Assembly: GCA_003506095.1 (NCBI GenBank)
Contig: DNWZ01000292.1
Coordinates: forward strand, 1 to 9,482
DNA: 9,482 nt
Origin: Planctomycetaceae bacterium
GTDB lineage: Bacteria; Planctomycetota; Planctomycetia; Pirellulales; Pirellulaceae
Direction of reading: 5' to 3'
Position numbers and translations under genes: made by a program. The notes beneath the pieces were generated by a model. It saw only the letters and a program-made list of their open reading frames with translations, was not told where the DNA came from and did not search any database. This document shows, piece by piece, positions 1 through 6,983 of this stretch. Position 1 is the first letter of the stretch. Each line of letters starts with the position of its first letter.

Positions 1-6
1 GATTTC

Positions 7-453
7 TTACCCTCCAAGGATTAGATGCAAAATCTCGCCACGTTTTAAATATATGCAATCCGCGTAGGCGAATTTGTCATTCTCTTTTTTAGGATGGGTC
101 ATTACTTCGACGCAACCATCAACCAGGTTGATCAGCCAATAGGCGGGGATTTGTGCTTGGGCATACGGTTCTGCCACATAGCGATCGGTTACCAGGGTGG
201 TTTCCGCGACTTCAACTACCAGCCCGACCTCATCGAACAGTGGATGTTGATCCGTGTAATCTTCCGAGCATCCGCGAACGATCACTCCATCGAGAAGTTC
301 AACCGCATCGTGCGCGGTGAAAGCTACCACGCGAGGCAGTTCGTGATACCGTGCAACCGACAAATGCTGCTCGGTTGAGTTCGATTCAAACCATCCGTGA
401 GTCGTTACCAACGATCCGGAGGCGCCAATCCGGTTTCCCAGTATGCGGGGCAT
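7..453 (-). CDS. Uma2-family PD-(D/E)XK nuclease-like protein, internally deleted and probably inactive
   Basis: Resembles the Uma2 (DUF820) family, a PD-(D/E)XK nuclease-like fold abundant in planctomycetes and cyanobacteria with poorly known function. Visible pieces, numbered from the ATG at 453 (148 aa), are the N-terminal YHEL...VELLDG block (residues 37-56), then directly VIVRG..DYTDQHP (57-71), LVVEVAETTL (78-87) and QIPAYWLINLVDG (101-113). In intact members about 50-60 residues, including the PD motif, lie between ELLDG and the VxVRG strand. Here they are fused in frame. The lysine usually found after the DR motif is also missing (DRYVAEPYAQA), and the protein stops about ten residues early after LILGG. 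The frame is open up to an ATG at 567, overlapping the upstream gene by 26 bp, but that extension has unlike codon use. A TTG at 411 is another possible start. Family call is fairly sure; I infer a decaying gene. Confidence 0.62.
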   Translation of the reverse strand: MPRILGNRIGASGSLVTTHGWFESNSTEQHLSVARYHELPRVVAFTAHDAVELLDGVIVRGCSEDYTDQHPLFDEVGLVVEVAETTLVTDRYVAEPYAQAQIPAYWLINLVDGCVEVMTHPKKENDKFAYADCIYLKRGEILHLILGG

Positions 454-541
454 ACTCGACGGTTCGAGAGACGTCAGAGAACGTCCCGTGGATACATTCC
501 AGGTCCAAGTTACACTCGAAAGCACGCCGGTATCTGCGCAC

Positions 542-1684
542 CTAGTTTGGTTTTTTGCTAAGAACATCGTTTACGATCGCGGCAAGCGAGGTAATCGCGA
601 CTATTGATTCTTCAGCAGCTCGATCGAACTCTGCTTGGTTTTTTGCCGCAATCATTGGCTGCATCGCTCGAGAGGCAAATCCCCGCATGATCCCAACCTT
701 GGTTATCAATGCTACGTCAACAGGCTGGGCGTTGAATCGCCGAAAATATTCAAGTGTCGGTGGTGGATCACCGAGCACAAAGTCATCCGTATCTGCAAAA
801 ACTTCAGGCACCCAGTATCCCTCAACTAACCGCCACGTATGGATTGCCGGGGGAAGGTCATAAACAATCTCTCCCGTGTCGCCACTCTGACTTAGCCTTC
901 CTTTGTCCGGCAGCGGAAACTCCGGTATTGACGCTGGCAGTTCAAAAGCGAATTTTTTCGCATGCTTCCCAATTTGATTTGCATGCTTCTGAAAAAACTC
1001 GCTGGTTTTCTGCGTTCCAATGGCATGCCTGTCGCGCACCAGATCGCGACAGGTCTTAAACGTAGCAGTAAAATCGTCGTAGTTTTCCACGAAATGTCGG
1101 TGTCCGTCTGGTGTCATTGAACGCGTTAGCGACGATTGCAAAATAAATTTTTTCTTCGTTGTCAGTAATGTGACTAATTCATCGAGGGTAGATTCTATCG
1201 ACGAGCCAGCCACGTCGTATCGTTTGACCATCGTCGCAAGCTCGTTCCGAACGTCCGCCCTATCGAAAAAAGCCTGCCCTTTTTTAGTAAGCAGTAGATA
1301 GGCGACGCCAAAATTTCCTTTGCGGGCTTCTTGCGAAATGTAATCGCCCACTTGCTGAAAAGTCCCGTCAACTGGATACCCAGCCGCGAGTTCGCCGAGA
1401 CGGTTGTTATTTGGCGTCTCCGAGGCAGCGATTTTCTGTGCGTCGTAAAGTCGCTTTGCAGTAGCACGGCTAGCATCGCTCAAGCGATCGATCGGTACAT
1501 TTATGAGGCTACCGTCTACTTTCCGAAGAACAACACTGCGTCCCTCCACTTTTTCAAAAGTCGCCTCAATCGAGAAGTTTCCTGTGCGGTCCGTCCATGT
1601 CTCGCCAATCGCCGCATTCGCTGAAGCAAACAGCAATACGGGAACGAAAATAAATTGCACGTATTCATAGCAGCGAGCGTTCAT
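542..1684 (-). CDS. Exported SHD1-domain hypothetical protein
   Basis: 380-residue protein with an N-terminal signal peptide: a short n-region, hydrophobic core FIFVPVLLFA (11-20) and a likely signal-peptidase site around ANA-A (residue 24-25). It is followed by a segment resembling the SHD1 domain (about residues 28-82: WTDRTGNFSIEATF, VVLRKVDG, VPIDRLSDAS). SHD1-like domains, named from eukaryotic Sla1, are very common in exported planctomycete proteins, with unknown ligand. The rest (about 95-380) is a mostly helical region that I do not recognise, with a short aromatic segment HTWRLVEGYWVPEVF (282-296). No lipobox is seen. The start ATG overlaps the TGA of the small upstream ORF (ATGA), which suggests translational coupling. 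The stop lies close to, or inside, the Uma2-like ORF downstream. Location (exported) is well supported; function is unknown. Confidence 0.8.
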   Translation of the reverse strand: MNARCYEYVQFIFVPVLLFASANAAIGETWTDRTGNFSIEATFEKVEGRSVVLRKVDGSLINVPIDRLSDASRATAKRLYDAQKIAASETPNNNRLGELAAGYPVDGTFQQVGDYISQEARKGNFGVAYLLLTKKGQAFFDRADVRNELATMVKRYDVAGSSIESTLDELVTLLTTKKKFILQSSLTRSMTPDGHRHFVENYDDFTATFKTCRDLVRDRHAIGTQKTSEFFQKHANQIGKHAKKFAFELPASIPEFPLPDKGRLSQSGDTGEIVYDLPPAIHTWRLVEGYWVPEVFADTDDFVLGDPPPTLEYFRRFNAQPVDVALITKVGIMRGFASRAMQPMIAAKNQAEFDRAAEESIVAITSLAAIVNDVLSKKPN

Positions 1685-1896
1685 ATTTGATTCACCGCGT
1701 ATTCTGGCTGCAGGACGTAGGGCATCGATTCCGCCGGGACTTTATGTTTATCTTGACCAAAGACGCAGGTAAATACCATCAAGGCAATGCCAACCATTTT
1801 ATGCCATTGGTACCAACCGGTTTTGCCGGGCATCAATAGCATCCGGCTTATGAAATCAGCACGAACCCGGGGAGAGGCTTTGCTGGGGTGCGTCAT
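1681..1896 (-). CDS. Small hypothetical ORF coupled to the SHD1 gene
   Basis: A 71-residue ORF ending in the ATGA overlap with the SHD1-domain gene. I chose the ATG at 1896 because an AAGGA-like Shine-Dalgarno sits about 6 nt upstream. The frame is open to an ATG at 1989, but that extension runs into a repeat-like spacer. The product begins basic (THPSKASPRVR), then has one short hydrophobic stretch (about residues 34-47, MVGIALMVFTCVFG) preceded by GWYQWHK, and a polar tail. It could be a tiny single-span membrane protein, or the ORF could simply be part of the adjacent repeat and serve only to deliver ribosomes to the next gene. I do not recognise a family. Confidence 0.4.
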   Translation of the reverse strand: MTHPSKASPRVRADFISRMLLMPGKTGWYQWHKMVGIALMVFTCVFGQDKHKVPAESMPYVLQPEYAVNQI

Positions 1897-1916
1897 AGGA
1901 TTCCTTATCGGGAACG

Positions 1917-2178
1917 TGCGATCTGGGATGCCAATACGGTATCCGGTGTTGGGCGAATGATTGCAGCCGCCAGGGCGTGATTGCAGCATTCAGCCGATCG
2001 GCGACATTGCACGGTCGCGAGAATGAGTGTGAACCGGGAGGCAATGAATATCACCGGGCGATTGCGTCACTAGGGCGCGAATAACATAAAGACCTAGCTG
2101 CGCGCGGACCGAACTGCGCATGGGAACAAGTTCATAGGCCCAAAGCTGGTAAAAATCGGCAAAGTGGCAATCGACCGG
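1917..2178. repeat. Repeat-like intergenic spacer with a long stop-poor frame
   Basis: This stretch separates the small ORF from the membrane-protein gene and holds no convincing gene. On the plus strand one frame (through 1950-1952) is open from at least 1917 to a TAA at 2082-2084, reading CDLGCQYGIRCWANDC, then SRQGVIAAFSRS and GRENECEPGGNEYHRAIASLGRE. It stays open beyond that stop through HKDLAARGPNCAWEQVHRPKAG to at least 2178. The minus strand is also open at 1856-2044. From memory, short hypothetical proteins with these peptide strings occur many times in Rhodopirellula annotations, which would make this a dispersed non-coding repeat conserved at DNA level. I could not check that. A 10 bp direct repeat (TGATTGCAGC at 1958-1967 and 1978-1987) lies inside. 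Confidence 0.42.
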
Positions 2179-2523
2179 TTAGAGCGACAAAACTAGCAGG
2201 ACCGCTCCAACGGCGATCGCAAATAGAAGGCATAGAAACATTTGCGATAGAAACTTCAAGCCCTCGGTTCGGATCCGGTCAAGTTTCGAGAATGCGAAAT
2301 AGAGAACCGCTCCTCCAAATAACAGGGCGAGGAAGGCTAAAGTCAATCCTGACCAAGTCCCTCCGACGAGATTCCAGATCTTCCCGAAACGTAAAACGAA
2401 GATAGCCGCACAGGCGAATGCCCACAGGCCGATCCATCGGATCGCATCTGCAAAGGTTCGGTACAAACGATTGTGCTTTACGCCCAAAAACTTGCCACTT
2501 GAAGATCCTGGCGATGCCATCAT
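2179..2523 (-). CDS. Small three-helix membrane protein
   Basis: 114-residue protein with three predicted membrane segments: about 29-46 (RWIGLWAFACAAIFVLRF), 57-79 (WSGLTLAFLALLFGGAVLYFAF) and 90-113 (a leucine-rich stretch ending in VLLVLSL). The N-terminus is short and polar (MMASPGSSSGK). The loop between helices 2 and 3 carries KLDRIRTEG, whose positive charges suggest it is cytoplasmic. No family is recognised. The gene starts 13 bp after the glutamate dehydrogenase stop on the same strand, so the two are probably co-transcribed. Two consecutive ATG codons (2518-2523) could both serve as start. A role with the dehydrogenase is only suggested by position. Confidence 0.68.
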   Translation of the reverse strand: MMASPGSSSGKFLGVKHNRLYRTFADAIRWIGLWAFACAAIFVLRFGKIWNLVGGTWSGLTLAFLALLFGGAVLYFAFSKLDRIRTEGLKFLSQMFLCLLFAIAVGAVLLVLSL

Positions 2524-2536
2524 GCCGCTTCAAAAA

Positions 2537-3778
2537 CTATGACATGCCAGCTAGATCGGTTGCGCGGCGAACGCGATTAATCCCGATCATATAAGCTGCG
2601 GTTCGCAGCGGCACGTTGTGTTGCTGGGCCATGGTCCAAACCGATTCGAACGCGTCGTTCATCGTTCGATCGAGTTCTTGACGAACGCGGTCGAGGCTCC
2701 AGCGATAATGCTGTCGATTCTGGACCCATTCAAAGTAGCTGACCGTAACCCCGCCTGCGTTTGCCAAAATGTCTGGCAGGATCGTCACGCCGCGTTCGGC
2801 CAATCGTGTGTCGGCCAGCGGCAGGATCGGCCCATTCGCCGCTTCGATAATCACCGAAGCAGAGATCTTGTCACAGTTCTCGCCATTGATCACACCGCCC
2901 AAAGCGGCAGGGATCAAGACATCAACATCTTCCAGCCACAACAAGTTGTCCGCTGGCAGGTGCTCACATTTATCATAACCTTCCAGAGAATGCCTGGGAC
3001 TGGCCAGCGTGTGGCGCAGCACATCAGCAACGTTCAACCCGTCTGAATCGTAGTAAGTACCCGAGACATCACTAACGGCGACGATGCGAAACTGTGATTC
3101 GTTTAAGAACTTCGCCGCGTGTGAGCCGACGTTTCCGAACCCTTGAATCGCGACACGGCATTCTTCCGGTTTTTTACCGAGGCGTTTGGTCAACTTGGTG
3201 GTCAACGCACCGACGCCACGTCCGGTTGCCTCTTCACGCCCGCGAGCACCATATTCTTCCACAGGCTTGCCAGTGATCACCGATGGATTGAAACCATGAT
3301 ACTTTTCCCATTGGTTTCGGAACCAGCTCATCACTTGAAAGTCAGTACCCATATCGGGCGCGGGGATGTCAGTATCCGGACCAACGATATCATGAATCTG
3401 GTCGACAAACGCCCGCGTCAATCGTTCAAGTTCACGCTTGGACAAGGAACGTGGATCGACTCCGATACCGCCCTTAGCGCCACCATAAGGCAAATCGACC
3501 ACGGCGGTTTTCCACGTCATCAGACTGGCCAAGGACCGCACTTCATCCAAGTCGACTTCGGGATGATAACGCAAGCCACCTTTCATTGGTCCGCGGCTGT
3601 TGTCGTGCTGAACCCGAAACCCGAGATAGGTTGCGATTTCGCCGTTGTCGCGTTCAAAACTGACTTGGACCTGCACTTCACGCAGTGGCATCAGCAGCCG
3701 CTCGCGAGAAGAAGCCGGCAGCTCGAGCCGCGCGGCCGCTTGATCGAAAAAGTACTGAGTGGCTTCAGATGCTTTCAT
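2537..3778 (-). CDS. gdhA: Glutamate dehydrogenase (Glu/Leu/Phe/Val dehydrogenase family)
   Basis: Catalyses reversible oxidative deamination of L-glutamate to 2-oxoglutarate and ammonia with NAD(P), in the cytoplasm. The 413-residue length fits the hexameric 45-50 kDa class. The N-terminal substrate domain shows GPMKGGLRYHP (64-73, with the first substrate lysine), MTWK (87-90), the catalytic-lysine motif LPYGGAKGG (96-104) and PAPDMGT (139-145, catalytic Asp). The Rossmann domain shows GFGNVG (213-218), then AVSDVSG (234-240) and EAANGP (312-317). The C-terminal domain has DILANAGGVTVSYFEWVQN (336-354). All expected active-site residues are present. Cofactor preference cannot be fixed by eye. 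A branched-chain or phenylalanine dehydrogenase is less likely, because those are shorter and differ in these motifs. No good Shine-Dalgarno is seen. It lies 99 bp after the hydroxyacid dehydrogenase and 13 bp before the membrane-protein gene. Confidence 0.95.
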   Translation of the reverse strand: MKASEATQYFFDQAAARLELPASSRERLLMPLREVQVQVSFERDNGEIATYLGFRVQHDNSRGPMKGGLRYHPEVDLDEVRSLASLMTWKTAVVDLPYGGAKGGIGVDPRSLSKRELERLTRAFVDQIHDIVGPDTDIPAPDMGTDFQVMSWFRNQWEKYHGFNPSVITGKPVEEYGARGREEATGRGVGALTTKLTKRLGKKPEECRVAIQGFGNVGSHAAKFLNESQFRIVAVSDVSGTYYDSDGLNVADVLRHTLASPRHSLEGYDKCEHLPADNLLWLEDVDVLIPAALGGVINGENCDKISASVIIEAANGPILPLADTRLAERGVTILPDILANAGGVTVSYFEWVQNRQHYRWSLDRVRQELDRTMNDAFESVWTMAQQHNVPLRTAAYMIGINRVRRATDLAGMS

Positions 3779-3877
3779 AAGATTGGATCGATGACATAGT
3801 GAGTGATGCGAAAGGATGCCGAAGTGGCAATCGTGAATCGTAGATGAAGCTTAGCATTGGTGGACGCCAGCCGGTTG

Positions 3878-4849
3878 TTAGACGACCGGGCAACGCAGCG
3901 GGTTTCCTGATAGACCAGCCAATAGGTTATCGACGCAAATGTTTGCCATCGCGTCGCGGCTGGCGATCGTCGCGCTGCCGATGTGAGGCAAAATAATACA
4001 ATTGGCAAGCCCGACGAGCGGATGGCCCGGCGACAGCGGCTCGGGATCGGTAACGTCCAACCCGGCCGCCATCGGGCGTCCGGCGATCAACGCCTCGGCC
4101 AACGCCTCTTGGTCGATCACGCCGCCGCGCGATGTATTGACCAACACCGAAGTCGGCTTCATCAGAGACAACCGCTGGCGATTGATCAAGCCGCGAGTCT
4201 CCGCAGACAGATCGGTGTGCAGGGAGACGAAATCGCTGGACTGCAGCAGCTCTTCGAGCGACACACGGCGAGCCGCAGCGAGACCGATCCGATCTTTCTG
4301 CGTCCTTGAAGTGTACAGGACCTGCATGCCCCAACCGCCGGCCATTCGCTTGGCGACAGCCGCACCGATTCGGCCCATGCCGACGATACCGAGCGTTTTT
4401 CCTACCAAATCACAGCCGAGCCAACCGGTCGGTTCCCAGGTTTTCCAGCCTCCTTGGCGAACACTATCCGCTGCGGGCTGGACATGGCGAGCGGCCGCCA
4501 ACAGCAAGGCGACCGCGATGTCGGCCGTCGCGTCAGTCAACACATCCGGCGTGTTGCCGATGGCGATTCCCCGCCGAGCGGCCTCGGCCAAGTCGATGTT
4601 GTTCACCCCCACGGCAAAATTGCTGACCACCCTCAATCCTGGCCCGGCCGCTTCAAATACCTCTGCATCAATCGAATCGGAAAGCAGTGATACGATGCCG
4701 CTGCAGCCTTGGACGCTATCCAGCAGATCCTTGCGCGGCGGCGGCAACCGATCGGGCCAGACATAACAATCGGTCGCCTGTCGCAGTCGACGAAGACCGA
4801 CATCGGGCAATTGCCGACTAACAAAAACGCGAGGAAGCTGGATCGCCAT
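3878..4849 (-). CDS. D-2-hydroxyacid dehydrogenase, glyoxylate/hydroxypyruvate reductase type
   Basis: 323-residue NAD(P)-dependent oxidoreductase that reduces a 2-oxoacid such as glyoxylate or hydroxypyruvate to the D-2-hydroxyacid. The N-terminal half of the catalytic domain ends in the conserved VSNFAVGVNNID (75-86). The Rossmann fold carries GMGRIG (157-162). An Arg follows strand beta-2 (YTSRTQK, 179-185), which in GRHPR-type enzymes favours NADP(H). Catalytic residues are Arg241 in VNTSRGGVID, Glu270 in DPEP and His289 in LPHIGSAT, all intact. The segment HTDLSAET replaces the more usual H-x-P-L-x-x-x-T, a mild variation. The first ATG after the divergent intergenic region is the start, with no Shine-Dalgarno visible. 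The exact substrate is uncertain; phosphoglycerate dehydrogenase is unlikely because no ACT domain follows. Probably the first gene of a unit with gdhA. Confidence 0.9.
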   Translation of the reverse strand: MAIQLPRVFVSRQLPDVGLRRLRQATDCYVWPDRLPPPRKDLLDSVQGCSGIVSLLSDSIDAEVFEAAGPGLRVVSNFAVGVNNIDLAEAARRGIAIGNTPDVLTDATADIAVALLLAAARHVQPAADSVRQGGWKTWEPTGWLGCDLVGKTLGIVGMGRIGAAVAKRMAGGWGMQVLYTSRTQKDRIGLAAARRVSLEELLQSSDFVSLHTDLSAETRGLINRQRLSLMKPTSVLVNTSRGGVIDQEALAEALIAGRPMAAGLDVTDPEPLSPGHPLVGLANCIILPHIGSATIASRDAMANICVDNLLAGLSGNPLRCPVV

Positions 4850-5073
4850 GTTGTCATTTTCAAAATTACGGCCATTTCATTCAGCCGCACCGGGCTCCGA
4901 CGATGAGCCCACCAAGTGTCGCTATCGCCCGTATTATCCAGACGCCGACAAAAGTTCTTTTTTCGGTGTGTTCGCGGCTGTTGTCCGTACGTTACGATAA
5001 ATCATTACAGATTGACTTGGCACCACCCTGACGATCGCCAAGCCGCAACCTTTGATCCACTGGATGAATAGCG
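4850..5073. promoter_or_regulatory. Divergent promoter region
   Basis: 224 bp between two genes that point away from each other, so promoters for both must lie here or nearby. On the minus strand a -10-like GATAAT is seen (about 4935-4940, read as ATTATC on plus) with no convincing -35. On the plus strand, TTGACT (5012-5017) has no matching -10, and TACGAT (4993-4998) has only a weak -35. A perfect 6 bp inverted repeat lies at 4892-4910. Exact promoter positions are not assigned. Confidence 0.45.
4892..4910. repeat. Inverted repeat in the divergent promoter region
   Basis: GGGCTC (4892-4897) and GAGCCC (4905-4910) are exact complements separated by 7 nt (CGACGAT). It lies about 43 bp upstream of the hydroxyacid dehydrogenase ATG. 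It could be an operator half-site pair or a hairpin in the 5' leader of that gene. A 6 bp dyad is short enough to arise by chance. Confidence 0.3.
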
Positions 5074-6867
5074 ATGACTTACCGAAGTTTCCTGCTCGGC
5101 CGTTTCGGCAACCGCTTGAATGCAAGTCCTTACCATTCACAAAACCTCCGGCGATGGCTGCCGCTGCGAGCCTTGGTGCTGACCAGCCTGTGCGTCGCTG
5201 CGACGACTGGCGTGGCAGCCGCTCAAGAGGCAGCTCCAGCGGCTCCAGCAACCGATGCGGCTCCAGCAACCGATGCGGCGACAAAAGATGCCGCTGGGCA
5301 AGCCGACCTCGACGAGGCGATGGTACAGCGGATCGATGCAGAGACTCCCAAGCAGCTAGAAGGCGTGATCACTCTGTTGGAATCTGCCCTTGCCAAGGGC
5401 CTCAGCGACGAGAGCAAATCGTTTGCAAACAAAATGATCGCGTCGATCTACCTCGAGCAAGCTCAGGTAATGGCCGCTCAATTGATGCAAGGCGGCGGCT
5501 TACGAGCTCGCCAGATCCGGGCCGAAGCTATCCAAACGCTCAAGGCAGCGATCAAAAGCGACCCCGAACTGGTCGATGCATACCTCTTGATCGCTCGGCT
5601 GAACCTGCTGCCCGAAGGTGATTCTCAGGCGGTTCTCGACGCAACAACCAGAGCGATCGAGCTGCTCGCGGGTGACCCTCAGGAACAGAGCAACGCGTAT
5701 TTATTGCGTGCCGTGCGTCAACCCGACGACGAAACGAGGGCCAACGACGTGGACGCCGCCGTGAAGGCCAACCCAGCCAATCCCGAAGCGCTGAAGGCTC
5801 GTGCGGTTTTGCGGATGGAAAAGAACGACATCAACGGCGCGATCGAAGACTTGAAAGTCTTGCTCAAGCAAGACCCGACCAACGAAGCGGTCGCACAGGT
5901 GGCGGTCGAGCAATTGGTGGGACTGGGCCGAACCGCGGACGCACTGACATTGCTCAACGAAGCGTTGCAGGTCAGCCCCAGCGAAGGGCTCTATCGCCTG
6001 CGAGGAATCATTTATCGTGCCGAAGGGAAGGAAGAAGAGGCATTGGCCGACTTCAGCAAGGCATTGGCAATGCAGCCCAAGGACCCCATCTCCTTGCTTC
6101 AGCGGGCGGAAATCTCGCTCGGCCGCGGTGACGTGAAGTCGGCGAAACGCGATTTAGGCGAAGCGATTCGCGTGGAGCCGCGAGTAGCCGACAGCGTCGC
6201 GGCAGTCCGCGTTCGTTGCTACATCGCCGTCGAAGAAGGACGCTTAGCCGATGCGATCAACGACATGAACCTGATTGTTCAAACCAATCCGACAGATTCC
6301 TTTTGGGCACTGCAATTGTCCAGCCTGTACGTCCAGGACAAGCGGCCACGCAAAGCGATTGAATTGATCGGCGACATCCTGAAACGCGAACCGAAGAACG
6401 TTTCGGCATTGCGCACGCGAGCCGACACGCTGCTGGGCCTGGGCGACCACGCCGCCGCAATCAAAGATTACCAATTCGCGCTCGAAATCGGGATCGAAAG
6501 CCCCCAACAGAAAAGCGGTGTTTTGAACAATCTGGCGTGGGTTTTGGCGACATCGCCAAAAGACGAACTGAGAAACGGAGAACGATCGATCAAGTTTGGC
6601 ACCGAAGCGGCCGAACTAACGGAGTTCAAGGAGCCGCATATCCTCAGCACGCTTGCCGCTGGATACGCCGAAAAGGGCGACTTTGAACAGGCGATTAAGT
6701 GGAGCACCAAAGCGGTGGAACTTGGCCGTGAGATCGAGCACAACCAGGTTGAACAGCTTGAGGAAGAGTTGGAAAGCTACAAAGAAAGCAAGCCATGGCG
6801 TGAAAAGCAGGAAACTGAAGAGAACAAGGCGCCGCTGCTGAGCCCCGACGACCTGATCGATACCTAA
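5074..6867 (+). CDS. Exported tetratricopeptide-repeat protein
   Basis: 597-residue protein. The N-terminus has a long basic n-region (to RR at 26-27), a hydrophobic core LRALVLTSLCVAATTGVAAA (31-50) and a likely cleavage near AAAQ-EA, so it is probably exported. The RRWLPL motif is only a poor match to a Tat signal. An Ala/Pro/Thr/Asp-rich linker follows (about 52-75). From about 145 onward the protein is helical hairpins of TPR type. Clear repeats are at about 235-268, 306-338 (YRLRGIIYRAEGKEEEALAD), 340-372, 408-440 and 442-474. The last region, NNLAWVLATSPKDELRNGERS then a closing TPR around 520-552, is the style found in many planctomycete TPR proteins. The C-terminus is charged (EQLEEELESYKESKPWREKQ). 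TPRs bind proteins, but the partner is unknown. It stands alone, with palindromes following its stop. Confidence 0.88.
   Translation: MTYRSFLLGRFGNRLNASPYHSQNLRRWLPLRALVLTSLCVAATTGVAAAQEAAPAAPATDAAPATDAATKDAAGQADLDEAMVQRIDAETPKQLEGVITLLESALAKGLSDESKSFANKMIASIYLEQAQVMAAQLMQGGGLRARQIRAEAIQTLKAAIKSDPELVDAYLLIARLNLLPEGDSQAVLDATTRAIELLAGDPQEQSNAYLLRAVRQPDDETRANDVDAAVKANPANPEALKARAVLRMEKNDINGAIEDLKVLLKQDPTNEAVAQVAVEQLVGLGRTADALTLLNEALQVSPSEGLYRLRGIIYRAEGKEEEALADFSKALAMQPKDPISLLQRAEISLGRGDVKSAKRDLGEAIRVEPRVADSVAAVRVRCYIAVEEGRLADAINDMNLIVQTNPTDSFWALQLSSLYVQDKRPRKAIELIGDILKREPKNVSALRTRADTLLGLGDHAAAIKDYQFALEIGIESPQQKSGVLNNLAWVLATSPKDELRNGERSIKFGTEAAELTEFKEPHILSTLAAGYAEKGDFEQAIKWSTKAVELGREIEHNQVEQLEEELESYKESKPWREKQETEENKAPLLSPDDLIDT
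5241..5276 (+). repeat. 18 bp tandem repeat, two copies, in the TPR gene
   Basis: GGCTCCAGCAACCGATGC occurs twice back to back (5241-5258 and 5259-5276), each encoding APATDA in the linker after the signal peptide. The copies are identical, which suggests recent slippage. The repeat unit is a multiple of three, so copy-number change would keep the frame and only alter linker length. Confidence 0.85.
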
Positions 6868-6879
6868 ACTAAAGTTCTA

Positions 6880-6928
6880 GGCACACCCCGTGTGCCGTAA
6901 TCAAAGCGGACGGCACACAAAGTGTGCC
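6880..6928. terminator. Double palindrome after the TPR gene, possible bidirectional terminator or REP-like element
   Basis: Two copies of the same inverted repeat lie between the TPR stop and folA. Hairpin 1 is GGCACAC (6880-6886), loop CCC, GTGTGCC (6890-6896). Hairpin 2 is GGCACAC (6912-6918), loop AAA, GTGTGCC (6922-6928). The inner arms also pair with each other: GTGTGCCGT (6890-6898) with ACGGCACAC (6910-6918) gives a 9 bp stem with an 11 nt loop. There is no T-run after either stem, so classic intrinsic termination is doubtful. A mobile palindromic intergenic repeat is an equal possibility. Confidence 0.6.
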
Positions 6929-6983
6929 TGCCACCATTCACCCATCGGACCCGATCATTCCAGCCTCCACTCTCCCACTGACG

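Noticed and set aside
454..567. N-terminal extension of the Uma2-like frame up to ATG 567
   Set aside because: Overlaps the SHD1 gene end, has codon use unlike the rest (TTA, AGG, TGC) and no family similarity.
3143..3799. 218-codon plus-strand frame opposite gdhA
   Set aside because: Antisense shadow; no family features, and the opposite strand is certain.
2162..3834. 12 bp repeat AAGTGGCAATCG at 2162-2173 and 3823-3834
   Set aside because: A few 12-mer repeats are expected by chance in a window this size, and the flanks do not match.
4002..4766. 254-codon plus-strand frame opposite the hydroxyacid dehydrogenase
   Set aside because: Antisense shadow in GC-rich coding DNA; the true gene on the other strand has all catalytic motifs.
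5018..5034. TGGCAC resembling the -24 box of a sigma-54 promoter upstream of the TPR gene
   Set aside because: The matching GC of the -12 box (TTGC) is absent at the required spacing.
5052..5621. 189-codon plus-strand frame overlapping the start of the TPR gene
   Set aside because: Out of frame with a well-supported gene; Arg/Ser-rich composition typical of a shifted reading of GC-rich DNA.
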